NCBI RefSeq assembly: GCF_026914265.1
Contig: NC_069136.1
Coordinates: forward strand, 49,026,381 to 49,090,380
Reading direction: 5' to 3'
Source: Mya arenaria
Taxonomy: Eukaryota > Mollusca > Bivalvia > Myida > Myidae
Length of the DNA stretch: 64,000 bases
The translations under genes were made by a program, and so were the position numbers. The notes below the pieces were generated by a model that was not told the DNA's origin, made no database searches, and saw only the letters and a list, made by a program, of their open reading frames with translations. Shown piece after piece: positions 1 through 11,212 of this stretch (positions within the stretch are counted from its first letter, which is position 1; each line of letters opens with the position of its first letter).

Positions 1-190
1 TTTACTTGGCACATATTAAAAAAGTTCATGCAACTAATCTGCTTACAATACTTTCTGGGCTCAGATGTTGAACGTGCTACGTTTTCAGGTAACCCAAACA
101 CAAAACATAAACTATATGTCTGTTGCCTTTTACCCATACATACATGCTGTAGATTGATATGACCACAAAAGCCATGCCAGTAGAGCATGT
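1..190 (+). repeat. Dispersed repeat, tail fragment
   Basis: This stretch recurs with clear similarity at about 45335-45520, and both copies end in CCAGTAGAG. That ending is shared with the AGAGCTTATGCGATGG family at 5448-6113. It lies inside an SMC4 intron and has no coding signal. The left end is cut by the window edge. The repeat assignment rests on the second copy in this window; the family name is not known to me. Confidence 0.7.
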
Positions 191-619
191 TTTGAGCAAA
201 ATTAGATCAAGGTATCGTCATAGAGAAGGGCCATCACAAATGTTGTTTATAATGTGGCCCAACCCTTCATCATTTAAATAATAATGACAACCATAATAGA
301 AAACATTTTCTATATTTGTATATACTTATTTTGACATAATGGCATGTTCCAACAGTTTTATTAAATAAAATAATATTGAATTAAAACAGAGGCGATTTGT
401 CATCGTCCCAGCATGAATGAAATTTGATGTCTTCTTATCAACGAGGGTGTGACAAATATTGTGAGATTGAATAGTTCAGTTGAAAATTGTGTGAAGGTTA
501 CCATTGAATTGAAAGTTATATGTATATATTTAAGTAATTGTGTCTTATGTGACCATAAAAACAATCCGGTTTGCAATGGACAATAGACAAATTTGTATTG
601 TGTTTTTTTTACATATCAG

Positions 620-3600
620 AAATCTCAAAAAGGCACAGGATAAAGTTGAAAGCCTTCTAGTTGAGATAGAGGAAAATAAGGAGAATGTGAAACAGCTGGA
701 AGAGAGCCTTACCAAGTTAGAGGAGGAGGCGACTCAAGTGATGGAGGCCTATCAGGAATCTCAGGTAAGGAAACATCGATGATAAAATAGTTTGGTGTAG
801 GGTAGCAAGTTTAACTGTGTTGGGAAACATAGAAAGTTAGAACAGAACCTTACTATGTTAGAGGAGGAGGCATCTAAAGTGATGGATGCCTGCTAGGAAT
901 CTCAGGTAGGTAGACATTCTAGCTTGACTATTAAAAGACGATCTGCCATCAGCATTGCTCAAGCAGGAAAGTTTTATAAAAACCTTTGGGTCAGATGTGC
1001 AGAGCCCTAAATGAGATTATGATTTTACCCAATGATTTGGAAACCAATTGAGAAAAAGTTCATACAAAATAATATAAAGAGATGTTGTGTTAAAAGTGAA
1101 AAGTTTCGATAAATGTCCTTAAAAGTGTTTGTGCTTTATTAAAGCATGTATCTATATGACCATCTTGTCAATACATGTTAATTTATTTTTTCTGCAAGAG
1201 AATAAGCAAACCACTGATAATGTTTATGATTCATTATACCATACTTTCTTTTCAAATGATAAACAACTGGTGACAAAATGCATTGTAGAACTTGTTTCAA
1301 AAATCTATGTGAAATGTATGAATACCAACAGTTGTGAAAATCATTTTTTGTATGCATTTTTTATACGCTTAAAATTAATTTTGTATGCATTTTCTGTGAT
1401 TTGAATGGCATAGTTATGCAAATACACTGCCTATATCGTCTGGAGCTCTGGAGTTGTCATGTTGTTAGACAATGTAGTGTCTGAGATATGATTCAAATGA
1501 AGTAGAATGGAAAACTATTGCTATTGCAAGTTCTACAGAAAGTTAAACTGTTTCATTTTTCATACCAAGGACACTACAAAAGCAGTGGAGGAAATCAACC
1601 AAGACGGCTTTCACCAAGGTTAAGAAAGACCTTGACAAGCTCAAGGATGAAGACAGATTAAGAATAATAAAATGATGAGAAGTTGCACTACAAAAAAACT
1701 TTATGTATTTCTTTTTCATTCTCAGTAGACCATGATGGCTTTGACGGAGGTGAACAGAGATCTTGCCAAGCTTAAAGAGGAGGAGAATGAATTTCATATT
1801 TTTTAAACAGGTGTTAAATCTTAAGAAAACTTACATTATTTCCCTTTCATTTTCAGGACACCATGAAGGCAGCGGAGACGGCATTGACGGAGGTGAACAG
1901 AGACCTTGCCAAGCTGGAGGATGAGGAGAATGAGATACAGAAGGAGGTTATTGATGTGAAGGCAGAACTAGACAAGTTCCAGAACCATATTAAGGAAAAC
2001 CAAGCCAAGATCAAACATTGGAAGAAAGAGGTGAGTGAATTGAATGATCTTGCTTGTACCAAATTTAGACAAATAAACAAATCTTTAACCTCTGCATCTT
2101 TGTGATCGCCAAAGGGTTCGGACAAATTTAAACAATTGTGTTATCATTATTGAAATTGATTACATGTACAAAAGGATTTGGAATTCGATATAAGTTTGAT
2201 AGTTATTTATCTGAAGAGTTGAAAGTTGAGATTAAAACCCTTGCCAAGGAGGAAAACTGCCTGATTATGTCCTTTAAAGAAGTGCCAACCAAATTCTGTG
2301 CTACCTGCTGTCTTGATACAAATGTTTCACCTCGCCTTTGCCCCTATAGATCCCCAGGAGCCTGAAGAGTTGCCTTAAATCTTGCCCAAGGTGATTGAAT
2401 TACTAGACTAGGACGGTAAAAGCAAACAGATCACCTGTACTAAATGCACTCTAAAATCCAATTATTATTTTTTGCCATCTCCAGATGTCCTATCTAGCTG
2501 TAAAGCCGATGGACAAACAAGAACCTGAAGAGTTGTATGAAATCTCAACTAAGGGAATGGAGCCACTCAACAAGGAAGGTTAAAGCAACCAGATCACCCC
2601 TTTAATTATATACAAACTAAAATCAAATTATTGTTTCTGTCCCCAGATGTCTCACCTCGCTTTGACACCCATAGACAGACAAGAACCTGAAGAGTTGCCT
2701 GAAATCACAGCTGAGGAGATTGAATCACTGAACAAGGAAGAGACGAGTTACCAGATAACGATTCTCGAGGAGAAACTCACACAAATGAAGCCAAATATGG
2801 CGGCTATTGCAGAATATAGGAAAAAGGTCAGTCTTCTTAATGGTGGCAATGGATTTGTACTCGAAATAAATTTGCAACATCAAAAGACATACATGTAGAC
2901 ATGGCAGCTATTTTGAAAGGCCAAGTTGCAGCAATAACTTTGGTGACTGGTAAATTGTACTTCATGATGGTATACTATACAGTGCCATCTTAGCAATCAA
3001 TGTTTGACAAGCAATCGTAAGATTATTCAATTCAGTTGAATACTGAATATAAGCTTGTCAGTTCAAATAAACCTCCTCTAACATCTGCAGTCTTATTGTT
3101 TCAAAATAAATCTTAATGCAACCTAGAAGAAACTATTTGAAATATTGAATGTATTTTTCCATTGATGATAAGGTGACTGTACTTACATTATTATGTATTG
3201 GATACACTGTCCCTCTTGCATTCTCATCATGTATATTTGTTACATAGGAGGAACTATACCTACAACGAGTTGCAGAACTCGACCAGATCACAGAGTTCCG
3301 AGACAAACAGCGCACTTACCATGAGGATCTGCGTAAACAAAGGCTTGATGAGTTCATGGCAGGCTTTAATGTGATTACGTACAAGCTGAAGGAGATGTAC
3401 CAGATGATCACGCTGGGAGGAGACGCGGAACTGGAGCTGGTGGATTCCCTTGATCCATTCTCAGAAGGCATAGTTTTCAGGTTTGTGAAAGAATGTATTT
3501 GTCATGTCAATAATGATGATTTAGAATTCGAATAGATTACTGTTTTGTGAATTGTTAATCTCCTAGGTTTTTTGTTGCACATATTCTTCTTTCATGAGAA

Positions 3601-4751
3601 AGATTGCTCTTGTATTTGCACATTTCCTATTTAAATTTATAAGCCTTTTGCAGCAAGTGCCAAGTTAAATGGTTAATAAACATGCTGTGTACTTTGGTAC
3701 ATGTTCTTCCAGTGCATCAAAAATTTGATACAGTAGTCAGGCTATTTAATTATAATATTGAGTGACATTTTGGGACAGAGCAATTGATTAAAAAAAACAG
3801 AAGTAATAAGATCCCTTTAGAATTGTATGATAACTTATTCCAGTGTTCGACCACCCAAGAAGTCTTGGAAAAACATTTCTAACCTATCTGGTGGTGAGAA
3901 AACTCTAAGTTCCCTAGCGCTCGTGTTCGCTCTTCACCATTATAAGCCTACGCCCCTGTATGTGATGGACGAAATTGATGCCGCTCTCGACTTCAAAAAT
4001 GTCTCCATTGTGGCCAACTATATAAAGGTGAGTCTTGTTTAATTGACAGTTTGAATGATATAAAAAAATTATTGGTTAACATTTCAACATTAGTGTTCAT
4101 GACCTTCTGTAAAGTTGTAATATTATAGGATTCAAAGCATACAAATTGATGTATTGTCACAGCCTTGGTGTCATTTCCAATCAAATACTGAACCCTTTGA
4201 TTATAATACGAAGATATTCACATGAATTGTAGTAAACATGTTACCTTAGGAAATGCCCATGTGCTTAGCAAGGCCAAACATGCCATATGTCTTCACACTT
4301 GGAATATCAATCTATCGCCTAGTCACCAAACAGAAAATTATTAGTATCCCCTGCCCCTGAGATGTAGAAGTGTTACACTTAAAGATGCTTTAAAAAGTCT
4401 GATTATCTGAGTATAATCCCCTTGGGAAGTCCCCAGAAATATGACAGGTATGCAAAGGTCATATCAATATGGCTTAATCAGTTGTTGAAGTATCCCCTTT
4501 ACTAATTGAGAAAAACACAGACAAGCTTCAGCATCTTGTTATAAAGCTAAATTCTACATATCGATAATTGAATGTTTCAGGAGAGAACGAAGAATGCCCA
4601 GTTCATCATCATCTCGCTGAGAAACAACATGTTTGAGCTTGCTGACAGACTGGTTGGCATCTACAAGACAGATAACTGCACAAAGTCGGTCACCATCAAC
4701 CCAAATAAACTCTCCATACCGTTGAAGGAGGTTGACGGAAACGTGGCCTAA
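620..4751 (+). CDS. SMC4: Condensin subunit SMC4, C-terminal part (six exons)
   Basis: This is the C-terminal third of SMC4, the ATPase that pairs with SMC2 in condensin I and II to compact mitotic chromosomes. Coding exons are 620-764, 1857-2030, 2647-2826, 3248-3480, 3844-4027 and 4581-4751. All internal junctions use AG/GT and the phases join without loss. The first two exons encode charged coiled coil. The third contains [14 protein letters not shown]. The fourth contains the conserved EFMAGF and [18 protein letters not shown] blocks. The fifth holds the ABC signature [10 protein letters not shown] and the Walker B/D-loop MDEIDAALD. The last contains [17 protein letters not shown] and ends at TAA 4749-4751. 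The order and content match animal SMC4 closely, including VRPPKKSW, which separates it from SMC1-3. About 361 residues are visible. The N-terminal Walker A, hinge and first coiled coil lie left of the window. The introns carry decayed exon copies, listed separately. Confidence 0.96.
834..905 (+). pseudogene. Decayed tandem copy of SMC4 exon 620-764
   Basis: The stretch matches the last half of the exon ending at 764, including TTAGAGGAGGAGGC and GGAATCTCAG followed by a GT donor at 906. The matching reading frame contains an in-frame TAG (gcc tgc tag gaa), so inclusion would end translation. The upstream half and the acceptor are not recognisable. This looks like a local tandem duplication of an exon end plus its donor, now decayed. 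Confidence 0.85.
1570..1675 (+). pseudogene. Decayed upstream copy 1 of SMC4 exon 1857-2030
   Basis: It starts with GACACTACAAAAGCAGTGGA, aligning with GACACCATGAAGGCAGCGGA at the start of the real exon. It continues through a version of GACCTTGCCAAGCTGGAGGA before similarity fades. It contains in-frame stops and lacks a donor. It is more diverged than the copy at 1726, so probably older. Confidence 0.75.
1726..1800 (+). pseudogene. Decayed upstream copy 2 of SMC4 exon 1857-2030
   Basis: It is preceded by a pyrimidine-rich tract and TTCTCAG ending at 1725, an apparently preserved acceptor. It then matches the real exon through ACGGAGGTGAACAGAGA and CTTGCCAAGCT, and breaks off after GAGGAGAATGA. 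Only the 5' half of the exon is copied, and no donor follows. It is closer to the functional exon than the copy at 1570. Confidence 0.85.
2322..2440 (+). pseudogene. Decayed upstream copy 1 of SMC4 exon 2647-2826
   Basis: The copy matches the start of the exon at 2647, including TTTCACCTCGCCTTTG and CCTGAAGAGTTGCCT, then reaches an in-frame TAA. Similarity continues weakly into a segment (AGCAAACAGATCACC) shared with the second copy but absent from the intact exon at that point. The acceptor is degraded. Confidence 0.8.
2485..2600 (+). pseudogene. Decayed upstream copy 2 of SMC4 exon 2647-2826
   Basis: It follows an AG acceptor at 2483-2484 (CATCTCCAG) and begins ATGTCCTATCTAGCTGT, aligned with ATGTCTCACCTCGCTTT of the true exon. 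It keeps CAAGAACCTGAAGAGTTG and CACTCAACAAGGAAG, then TTAAAGCAACCAGATCACC. Reading in the parent frame stays open for about 30 codons before a stop. It is a partial exon copy with acceptor and no evident donor. Confidence 0.82.
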
Positions 4752-4931
4752 ATCAAATTATCTTTTGTGACTGTATATATTATACTTATGGCATGATATT
4801 TAGCATGTCTAATGTTTCAGTAGACAATGATGAATCGTTCACATTTTCAATATTTATTTGGCAACATTGTTTAAAAATAAGCAGATGTGCATACCGAACC
4901 TTTAGCCTGGTTCATTTGATTTCATGTTTGT

Positions 4932-4937
4932 AATAAA
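4932..4937 (+). promoter_or_regulatory. SMC4 polyadenylation signal
   Basis: A canonical AATAAA lies 181 bp past the SMC4 stop codon in AT-rich 3' UTR, followed by TG-rich sequence. It is the first AATAAA after the stop that I see. Confidence 0.6.
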
Positions 4938-5447
4938 TTATGCCCTCATTGCCTTCATTGTAATACTTCTGCTTCTTTATACGCAAAATGTATATACATA
5001 AAACAAGTATGTCCATGTTTGCTTTTAATGTCACTCGATTTTCTATTTCCTGTGCCTTTTGTATTTTCTGTAATTTTTGTAAATTCTATTTCTAGTAAAA
5101 TCGTATAGTCTGCCACCTCTGTCTTAATCATAACCTACCACATGTGTTCATTTATATATTGTTTATTAAATTAGATCATACTGTTTTGTTTTATTTTTGC
5201 TAGGCAATAACCTGCTATTTCGAAAACTAGCTACCTATTGGAAAAAATCTAATTAATGAAAAAGACTTAACTCAGATAATGGACAATGCATCAGTTTAGA
5301 TGTTTTGATGAAAGATACATGCCACAATTAAAACGAACTTTGACATTACCAGAACTCTAAAATTGTGATTATCTCGAATCTTGTACAGATGGATCTCATT
5401 GAGGAAAAGTGTAGTGAACAAGAGCCATAAATCTGGATGCAGTTTTT
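4938..5447. other. AT-rich spacer downstream of SMC4
   Basis: I see no open frame, RNA-like structure or recognisable repeat here. It is the interval between the SMC4 3' UTR and the first dispersed repeat. Confidence 0.5.
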
Positions 5448-6113
5448 AGCTCTACTGGCCAAAGGCCAGAAGAGCTTATGCGATGGTAATGTGTACGTAG
5501 TATGTGCGTCCGTGCATCTGTAAACAATTGCTTGTGAACACGATATGTATGCCTAGATTATGGCCGTTGATAGTATAAAAAAATGCTATTGTGTAAACAC
5601 TAGCTTGTGAACACAATACAGTCTTCAGTTTTGATTGTATCTCGATGAAACTTGTACAGTATCTAGATATCCATTAGAGCTTGGTTCCTTTCAAAAACCA
5701 GATGCGCCTATGCGTGCCTAGATTATGGGCCTTGATAGTATAAAAAGATGCTATTGTGTAAACAATTGCTTGTTAACACAATACAGTCTTCAGTTTTGAT
5801 TGTATCTCGATGAAACTTGTACAGTATTTGGATATCCATTAGAGCTCGGTTCCTTTCGAAAACCAGCCAGATCTGCCCATGCATGCCTAGATTATGGGCC
5901 TTGAAATGATAAGATTATGGGCCTTGATAGTATAAAAAATGCTAATGTGTAAAAAATGCTTGCGAACATGATACAGTCTTCAGTTTTGATTGTATCTCGA
6001 TGAAACTTGTACAGTATTCCGATATCCATAAGAGGTTGGTTCTTTTCGAAAACAGTGATGTTGACCACACAGACCCAGCCAGTAGAGCATAGGCCCTTTT
6101 GGGCCTCTTGTTT
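5448..6113 (+). repeat. Dispersed bivalve-type repeat (AGAGCTTATGCGATGG family)
   Basis: It opens with AGCTCTACTGGCCAAAGGCC, AGAAGAGCTTATGCGATGG, and closes with CCAGTAGAGCATAGGCCC. Inside are about three imperfect units of roughly 165-190 bp, each with TGTAAACAATTGCTTGTGAA, ACAGTCTTCAGTTTTGATTG and ATCTCGATGAAACTTGTACA. Related copies lie at 44022-44440 (same strand) and about 29240-29480 (opposite strand). No coding capacity is seen, so it is probably non-autonomous. Confidence 0.85.
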
Positions 6114-6558
6114 AGTGATTGCCCTAAAGTAGGATTTTAGCTAGAGGGTTATGGGAGGGTGCTGCAACCTGTCCTTTTTTTAATAGCCCCAGAATGTGCA
6201 CCCTCCTGCCTTGAAAGAATTTAATGCTTATGATAATCAAATATTTCTTTTGTTTTGATTTAAACTTGAAATGCAGTTATGAATTCAAACGAACTTTACA
6301 TAATTTATTTAGTCGTTGAAACCTAATATTACATCAAAACAGCACAGTTTCTAACATTTTCTATGAAATTCATAATGCTTTAATTGTTCACTGCCCGATT
6401 CAACGTGACCTTTTGTCCCTCAACATCCTGTCCTTTTTGAAACCTGGATAAAACTCTACCTAAAGTTGTTAATTGTGTATTTTAATTTTTTTTTGTCCGA
6501 AGCATAACTTAAAAGTCTAGTTATTTGTATATTGCTCTTTGTTAATTTTCATTGTGAT
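6114..6558. other. Spacer with no recognised feature
   Basis: AT-rich sequence between the dispersed repeat and the hAT element. I see no gene or structured repeat. Confidence 0.4.
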
Positions 6559-6926
6559 CAGGGGCGTAGCTTGGGAAAAATCAATGTGTAGGCTCCGTTG
6601 TTCTAGGGTGGTCAGAAAATTTTTGAAATCCTATATCGCCGCAGCTGTATTTTGGGGCACTTTTTGAAAGAAAAATAAATTTAATAATTTTGCAGTTTTT
6701 GTCAAGCTGAAAAGTATATTCCATACTTGTTCTAAAGCAGTTAAAATTTTCAACAAAAAATAAATTAACGAGTATTGAAAAACTCTCCGTACTGTATTCA
6801 GAATATATAAATAACATGAATATATAACCGACCATGTAAATAAAAGTAATCAGACTAAGAGACCGGAACAAGATAGTAATCGTACAAATCAAACACTTTC
6901 TGTAGCAATGGCCGGCTACACTTGCT

Positions 6927-9368
6927 TCAGAAAAATTTAAGCTTCCTGCACTTCCTTGAAGCGAATGTATTTATAACATTATTAATGTCGACGTCCATGT
7001 CCTTGTGAATATGCAGTAGTGCCAACGATGACATCCTGTCTGTGCTCATGGTCGACCGCAAATAGTTCTTGATTCGCTTCATAGCACTAAACGATCGTTC
7101 GCATGATGCTGATGTCGGTGGCATTGTCAACAGTACTCCGAGAATGCCATAAATACACGGGTACAAATCTTTGCTCGTCTGTCGGAGCGTATCTTGAAGC
7201 CGAGGTGGTCTACTTTCCGAGATATTCCACCGAACTCTCCACCTCGCAACTTCGTTACCGAAAGCTTCAAACGAATGCTGGAGATCTGGAGCATATGCGG
7301 CATATATGGACGGAAGCATTTCATCTTGTAGACCTGGCAATCGGTTTGGCAGAAGATACTGTGCCACGAAGCGGTCTTCGTTGCTTAAAATGCGGGTCTC
7401 CATTTCCTGTATCAAATGGTCAAGGAATGCATTGAACAGTGTTATTCTCCAATAGTCGGAAACTGTATCTACATCCGGGTTAGCGCGGTGATTTTGCCTA
7501 CCGGCCCTTCTTGGTCTCGACGGGATTATATCAAATTCCGCGGCAACATTTGTAGCTTTTTCACAGAGAACGCCCCACACTTCTGGGTCGTTTCGCTCAT
7601 TGTTCATTAGCTGAATGACGACCTTAGCCTCGCCAATTGCATGCAATAGATCGTTATCTTCCTTTTGCAATAGGTTTGTTAATGCAACTGTGGAACTAAG
7701 CACATGTTCAGCCACTATCAATGCTATAATGAATTCAAAGCAAAGTATCCCTGCCAGATACTGCCCTGCTTTGTTATCTCCGTCGTCATTTAGTGTTTCA
7801 AGCGAGTGAACTACAACTGGAAATGCGTTTCTGAAAGTCGCCAGGGCATCGGCGCGACTCGACCACCTTGTTTCGCACAAAGTACGCAGTTTCGTTCGCT
7901 GCTCCATTTCCTCTTTAGTGGTCACATCTCGAGACAACTCGTCCACGAAAGCTGCTAGTCGTTTCGCAGAGTAATCGAACAGAAAACTTATGTCCTGGAC
8001 AGTTGACATCATTGTTCGAACACAAGGAAAATTGGAGCTGTGAACCAACGCGAGATTCAGGCAATGCGCTTTGCAGTGTATGTAGTTAGCTTGCGGTGAT
8101 CTTTCACGAACAAGAGCCTGAACTCCTCGATATTTCCCCGACATGTTTGATGCCCCATCGTAACACTGCGCTCGAACTTTTAAGACATCAGGGTCGGCTT
8201 CCTGGAAAAATGACATTTCCTTGACATGTTCAGCGCAAATGTCAATAAGTTCGTTTTGGATGTCAGGGGAAGTGTACTTGGCATTATATTGTGCGCTAGA
8301 TATGTGCTCCGACAGAATTTCATCATTTTGTGCAAATGCAGTAAGTATTGCGTAGAAATTACTAGTTTCCTCTGTATGCCCTCGTAGTGGTTTGTTTTGC
8401 TTTGTACAGAGAACTATTATTTCAATTATTCTATGTAAGGCATGTCTGTTGTTCTCAACTGTTGTCCTAGCGGGGTCCGACAGTTTCTTGTTAATAGACT
8501 CACTTTTTCTTGATAACTTTCAGCTCGAGCGGAAGCATTATTATGACAAGTTTCATTTTCATGACGTTTAATCAACGATGACAAGTTCTTCCAAACAGTC
8601 AAACCAGATGTAAACGTCTTCTCTCGGCCACCAGAACCTCCAAACAGGCAACAGTCCACACAATATATCGCATCCTTTGACTTAGAATACCACAACCATT
8701 TGTTCTCCAATAGCCATTTACCATTCAGTTTTCGTTGTTTGCCTCCAAATGTCCTGTAAAGCAAATATTTCAGTGTTAAACATTTTTGAGATAATTCTAG
8801 AAAAATCGTTTCGACGGACGGATGGACGTACAGACAGACGAAAGTAAAAAAAAAACACCAACTGGTTACAAAAGTATTATGAGTGGTAAAAATTTTTTTA
8901 TTTAAATTTATATGCTGGATCGAGGAATCGAACTGGGGACGCTTGTGTGGTATTAAAACATTATACAACTACACCACATTCGATTAGCCAATAATGATCT
9001 TGTTAAACTAGTACATATTAATTTAACGCATTTGTTTCGCAAGTAAAACAATAAACATTTTATTTTTCAAAAATAAATAAGATCAAAGGCAAATTTAAAT
9101 TAAAATTCTGCAATAAAAGCAGATGATACATATTTATTATGAGTCTGTTGAATTATTTTATGTTTTACGCTGTTCACATGTCGCAAGGTCAGACGCATTC
9201 ATTTTAAAAACTATGAGACAGAAATGCAGTAGGCACATACCGAAATGGGAATGGGTAGGACAGACAAGACGACCAGGTTTCAGTCAGAAGACGTCGCTTC
9301 GTTTCCTCATCAGTGGCACAGAAGCTAGAACCGCCAATATCCGGATATGGAGGGTCTTGGTCGGCCAT
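6927..9368 (-). pseudogene. hAT transposase (TTF zinc finger, hAT dimerisation domain), damaged
   Basis: Two exons: 9241-9368 (starting MADQDPPYPDIGG) and 6927-8753, joined by a GT/AG intron in phase. Exon 2 opens with RTFGGKQRKLNGKWLLEN and the TTF-like zinc-finger block YCVDCCLFGGSGG...KRHENETCHNNA. Further on are CYDGASNMSGKYRGVQA, HCKAHCLNLAL, CETRWSSRADAL and a C-terminal dimerisation region with PPTSASCERSFSAMKRIKNY. The family usually catalyses cut-and-paste transposition with a DDE-type RNase H fold. Two lesions are visible: a one-base frame change near 8500, just after SYQEK, and an apparent deletion near 8215, where ELIDICAEHVKE runs straight into MSFFQEADPDVLKVRAQCYD. Family members normally have some 80 residues there, including the first catalytic aspartate (ADE-like motif). 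The last 429 codons are open. Inference: inactive transposase of fairly recent age. Confidence 0.85.
8926..8995 (-). repeat. Possible tRNA-derived SINE head in hAT intron
   Basis: Read on the minus strand it contains TGGTGTAGTTGTATAATG, resembling a pol III A box, and CCAGTTCGATTCCTC, resembling a B box. I could not pair a convincing T stem or acceptor stem, so this is not called a tRNA gene. It may be a decayed tRNA-derived SINE. Confidence 0.4.
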
Positions 9369-9674
9369 GTCAAGTTGTTACAATTTCAAATCAAGCGCTC
9401 AAAAAACTTTGATCTGACTTCCTTGGGCGCTTGGAAGTTTCGTTACCACACTATTTCGAACCAGTTATGAAAACCTTCGATTTTTTTAAATAGTGTTATT
9501 CAATACGGACTTATTTTCACATTTGGTGTGTTCGCCGCAGATCGACACTATACCCCTTACCCCCCTAACCCTTCAATTTTTATTGCATTTTTGAAACTTT
9601 TATTATTGTTTTTTCATTTTTGAGAAAAATGTGTAGGCACGTGCCTACAGTGCCTAAAGGAAGCTACGCCCCTG

Positions 9675-10195
9675 GTGATCCTTTTTTTGTAAGGCGAAGT
9701 TGATACTGTTCTTAATTTGGCGTTGGATATTGCAGTCTGTGACGGCTCTTTGTTAGTTTAATTATGGTAAAACCCTAAAGAAAAAACTGTGATTCCAACA
9801 GCACAGTGTCTAATGGCAACATGATAGCTCAGGGTCACCTTAAGCATGCATTTCCATTCATTTATCGTCGGTTTAACTGTTGATGATCGTCATCTTTCAA
9901 GAGGCATGGGAAGTCGAAGATATTACAGTTTTTTTAATGTATTAATCTTTTTCCCCCATAGAAATCAATGCTTAATAAAATCTCAATATTGCATTGTCTT
10001 ATCATAAAATTTTGTATCATAAATGTACATCTATCCAGCCTATGGATACAGATTTTAAGACCAACACTTGATTTAACTTTATTTCACCCCCTCTTGTCCT
10101 GTCCTTTGACCAATTCGTATCAAATATACAATGACATCTACAGGAAAAAGCCTTGTAGACAAAAAATTATGAAAACTTTGTTTAAAATACAATAA
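9675..10195. other. Spacer with no recognised feature
   Basis: AT-rich DNA between the hAT element and the first repeat of the GNAT duplication. Short open frames are present, but none has recognisable protein character. Confidence 0.4.
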
Positions 10196-10610
10196 GGCCT
10201 CAATGGACACCTAACGAGAGACGCACGTCACAACTTATACGTTACCTCATTGAAGTATATTTCTTTTCAAGAAATGATTCTATCAATGTTGATACCAGTG
10301 ACCCCCCCCCCCCCCAAAAAAAAAAATATATATAAATAATAATAATAATAATAAAAATGTACAGTACACAACCTCTGTTTATTCATCTTAATCTTCTTGC
10401 CTTGATCCCTCTTATCAGATATCCGATCTGAGTATCCTGCTGTGCAGTTTTGGAAGTTTTATAGTAGAAATGGACCCTAAATTGCCCTGAGCCAATAAAC
10501 GAATACACAGGAAATTGGCCCCTACTGTGACACCAGTGTAATTAGCAGGAGACGCACAGCAGGGATTATCATGCCAAACATTCCTTAAACTAGGCCATTA
10601 AGATAAAATT
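10196..10610 (+). repeat. MITE-like element (AAGGCCTAGTTTAAG ends), copy 1, with C/A/AAT low-complexity core
   Basis: This is the partner, in opposite orientation, of the element at 17225-17559. Shared blocks include ACAACCTCTGTTTATTCATC, TTGCCTTGATCCCTCTTATC and AATTAGCAGGAGACGCACAG. The right end TTAAACTAGGCC matches the inverted terminus of the second copy; the left end AAGGCCT is more degraded. A C run, an A run and (AAT)n lie at 10302-10354. Confidence 0.65.
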
Positions 10611-10885
10611 ATGAGAGTAAAGCAATTTCAGTTGTCCAATATCGTTAAATGAAACTTAAAACGACTTCATTTTTACGTCATTGCTATTTGTATTTGTCAA
10701 AATAATAATATTCCCCATTTATGATTCTTGATTCATAAGTACAGGTTTCAACTATTGTTAATCCGTTTAACAGATAAAAGCTTTGTTTAAGAAAACACCA
10801 TGTAATACAATTGTTTAGCATATTACTATTTTGGCAACACTGTTATGTAAAGAATAAATTCTGTGGGACCAAAATAGGCTTTGCT

Positions 10886-11212
10886 TTAAAAAATGCACCC
10901 TTACTCCCAAATAAGATTTACCACAATTAATAACATTGATTTTATATTCCAAAAAGAATAAATAAATGTCGAAAACAATGGTTATTATGAATTTTACCAA
11001 ATTTTAATTTGAAAGAAATAAGCATAAAACATCTTTTAGCATTCACCAATTTTTTCGCTTTCTGCTATTAAATACACGGTTACAATATTTTTATCAGTAG
11101 TTAATATTTTCCATAAATAAATTATTTAGTAAGAAAATAAAGGTCTATCAGTCAAGCTTTATGTTTGTTATACATGTGCATGTATTGATTTTGAATAAGT
11201 GTGTCACTTTAA
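10886..11212 (+). repeat. MITE, TTAAAG...CACTCTTACTC family, copy 1
   Basis: It begins TTAAAAAATGCACCCTTACT and ends GAATAAGTGTGTCACTTTAA, an inverted terminal pair of about 20 bp with mismatches. The interior includes AGCATTCACCAAT, CGCTTTCTGCTATT and TGTATTGATTTTGAATAAG. Other copies are at 17958-18324 and 22906-23283, with an inverted truncated copy at 23366-23450. No coding potential. Confidence 0.75.

Larger units (their letters stand above)
6559..9674 (-). mobile_element. hAT-family DNA transposon, 3.1 kb
   Basis: The ends are inverted copies of CAGGGGCGTAGCTT (6559-6572 and 9661-9674), with a further subterminal GTGTAGGC near each end. CAGGGGCG termini are typical of hAT elements. The flanks share GTGAT directly outside each end, but a clean 8-bp duplication is not visible, so the target site has drifted. 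The single gene runs on the minus strand and encodes a hAT transposase with a TTF-type zinc finger. The intron region includes a possible tRNA-like SINE fragment. The transposase is damaged, so the copy is probably dead as an autonomous unit, but the termini could still be recognised. Confidence 0.9.

Noticed and set aside
2138-2320. A further SMC4 exon copy around GAGATTAAAACCCTTGCC
   Set aside because: Similarity to the exon at 1857 is limited to a few short words and could be chance.
7103-7809. Plus-strand open frames within the hAT element
   Set aside because: They are antisense shadows of the transposase exon.
8926-8995. tRNA gene
   Set aside because: A- and B-box-like sequence is present, but the acceptor and T stems do not pair convincingly.
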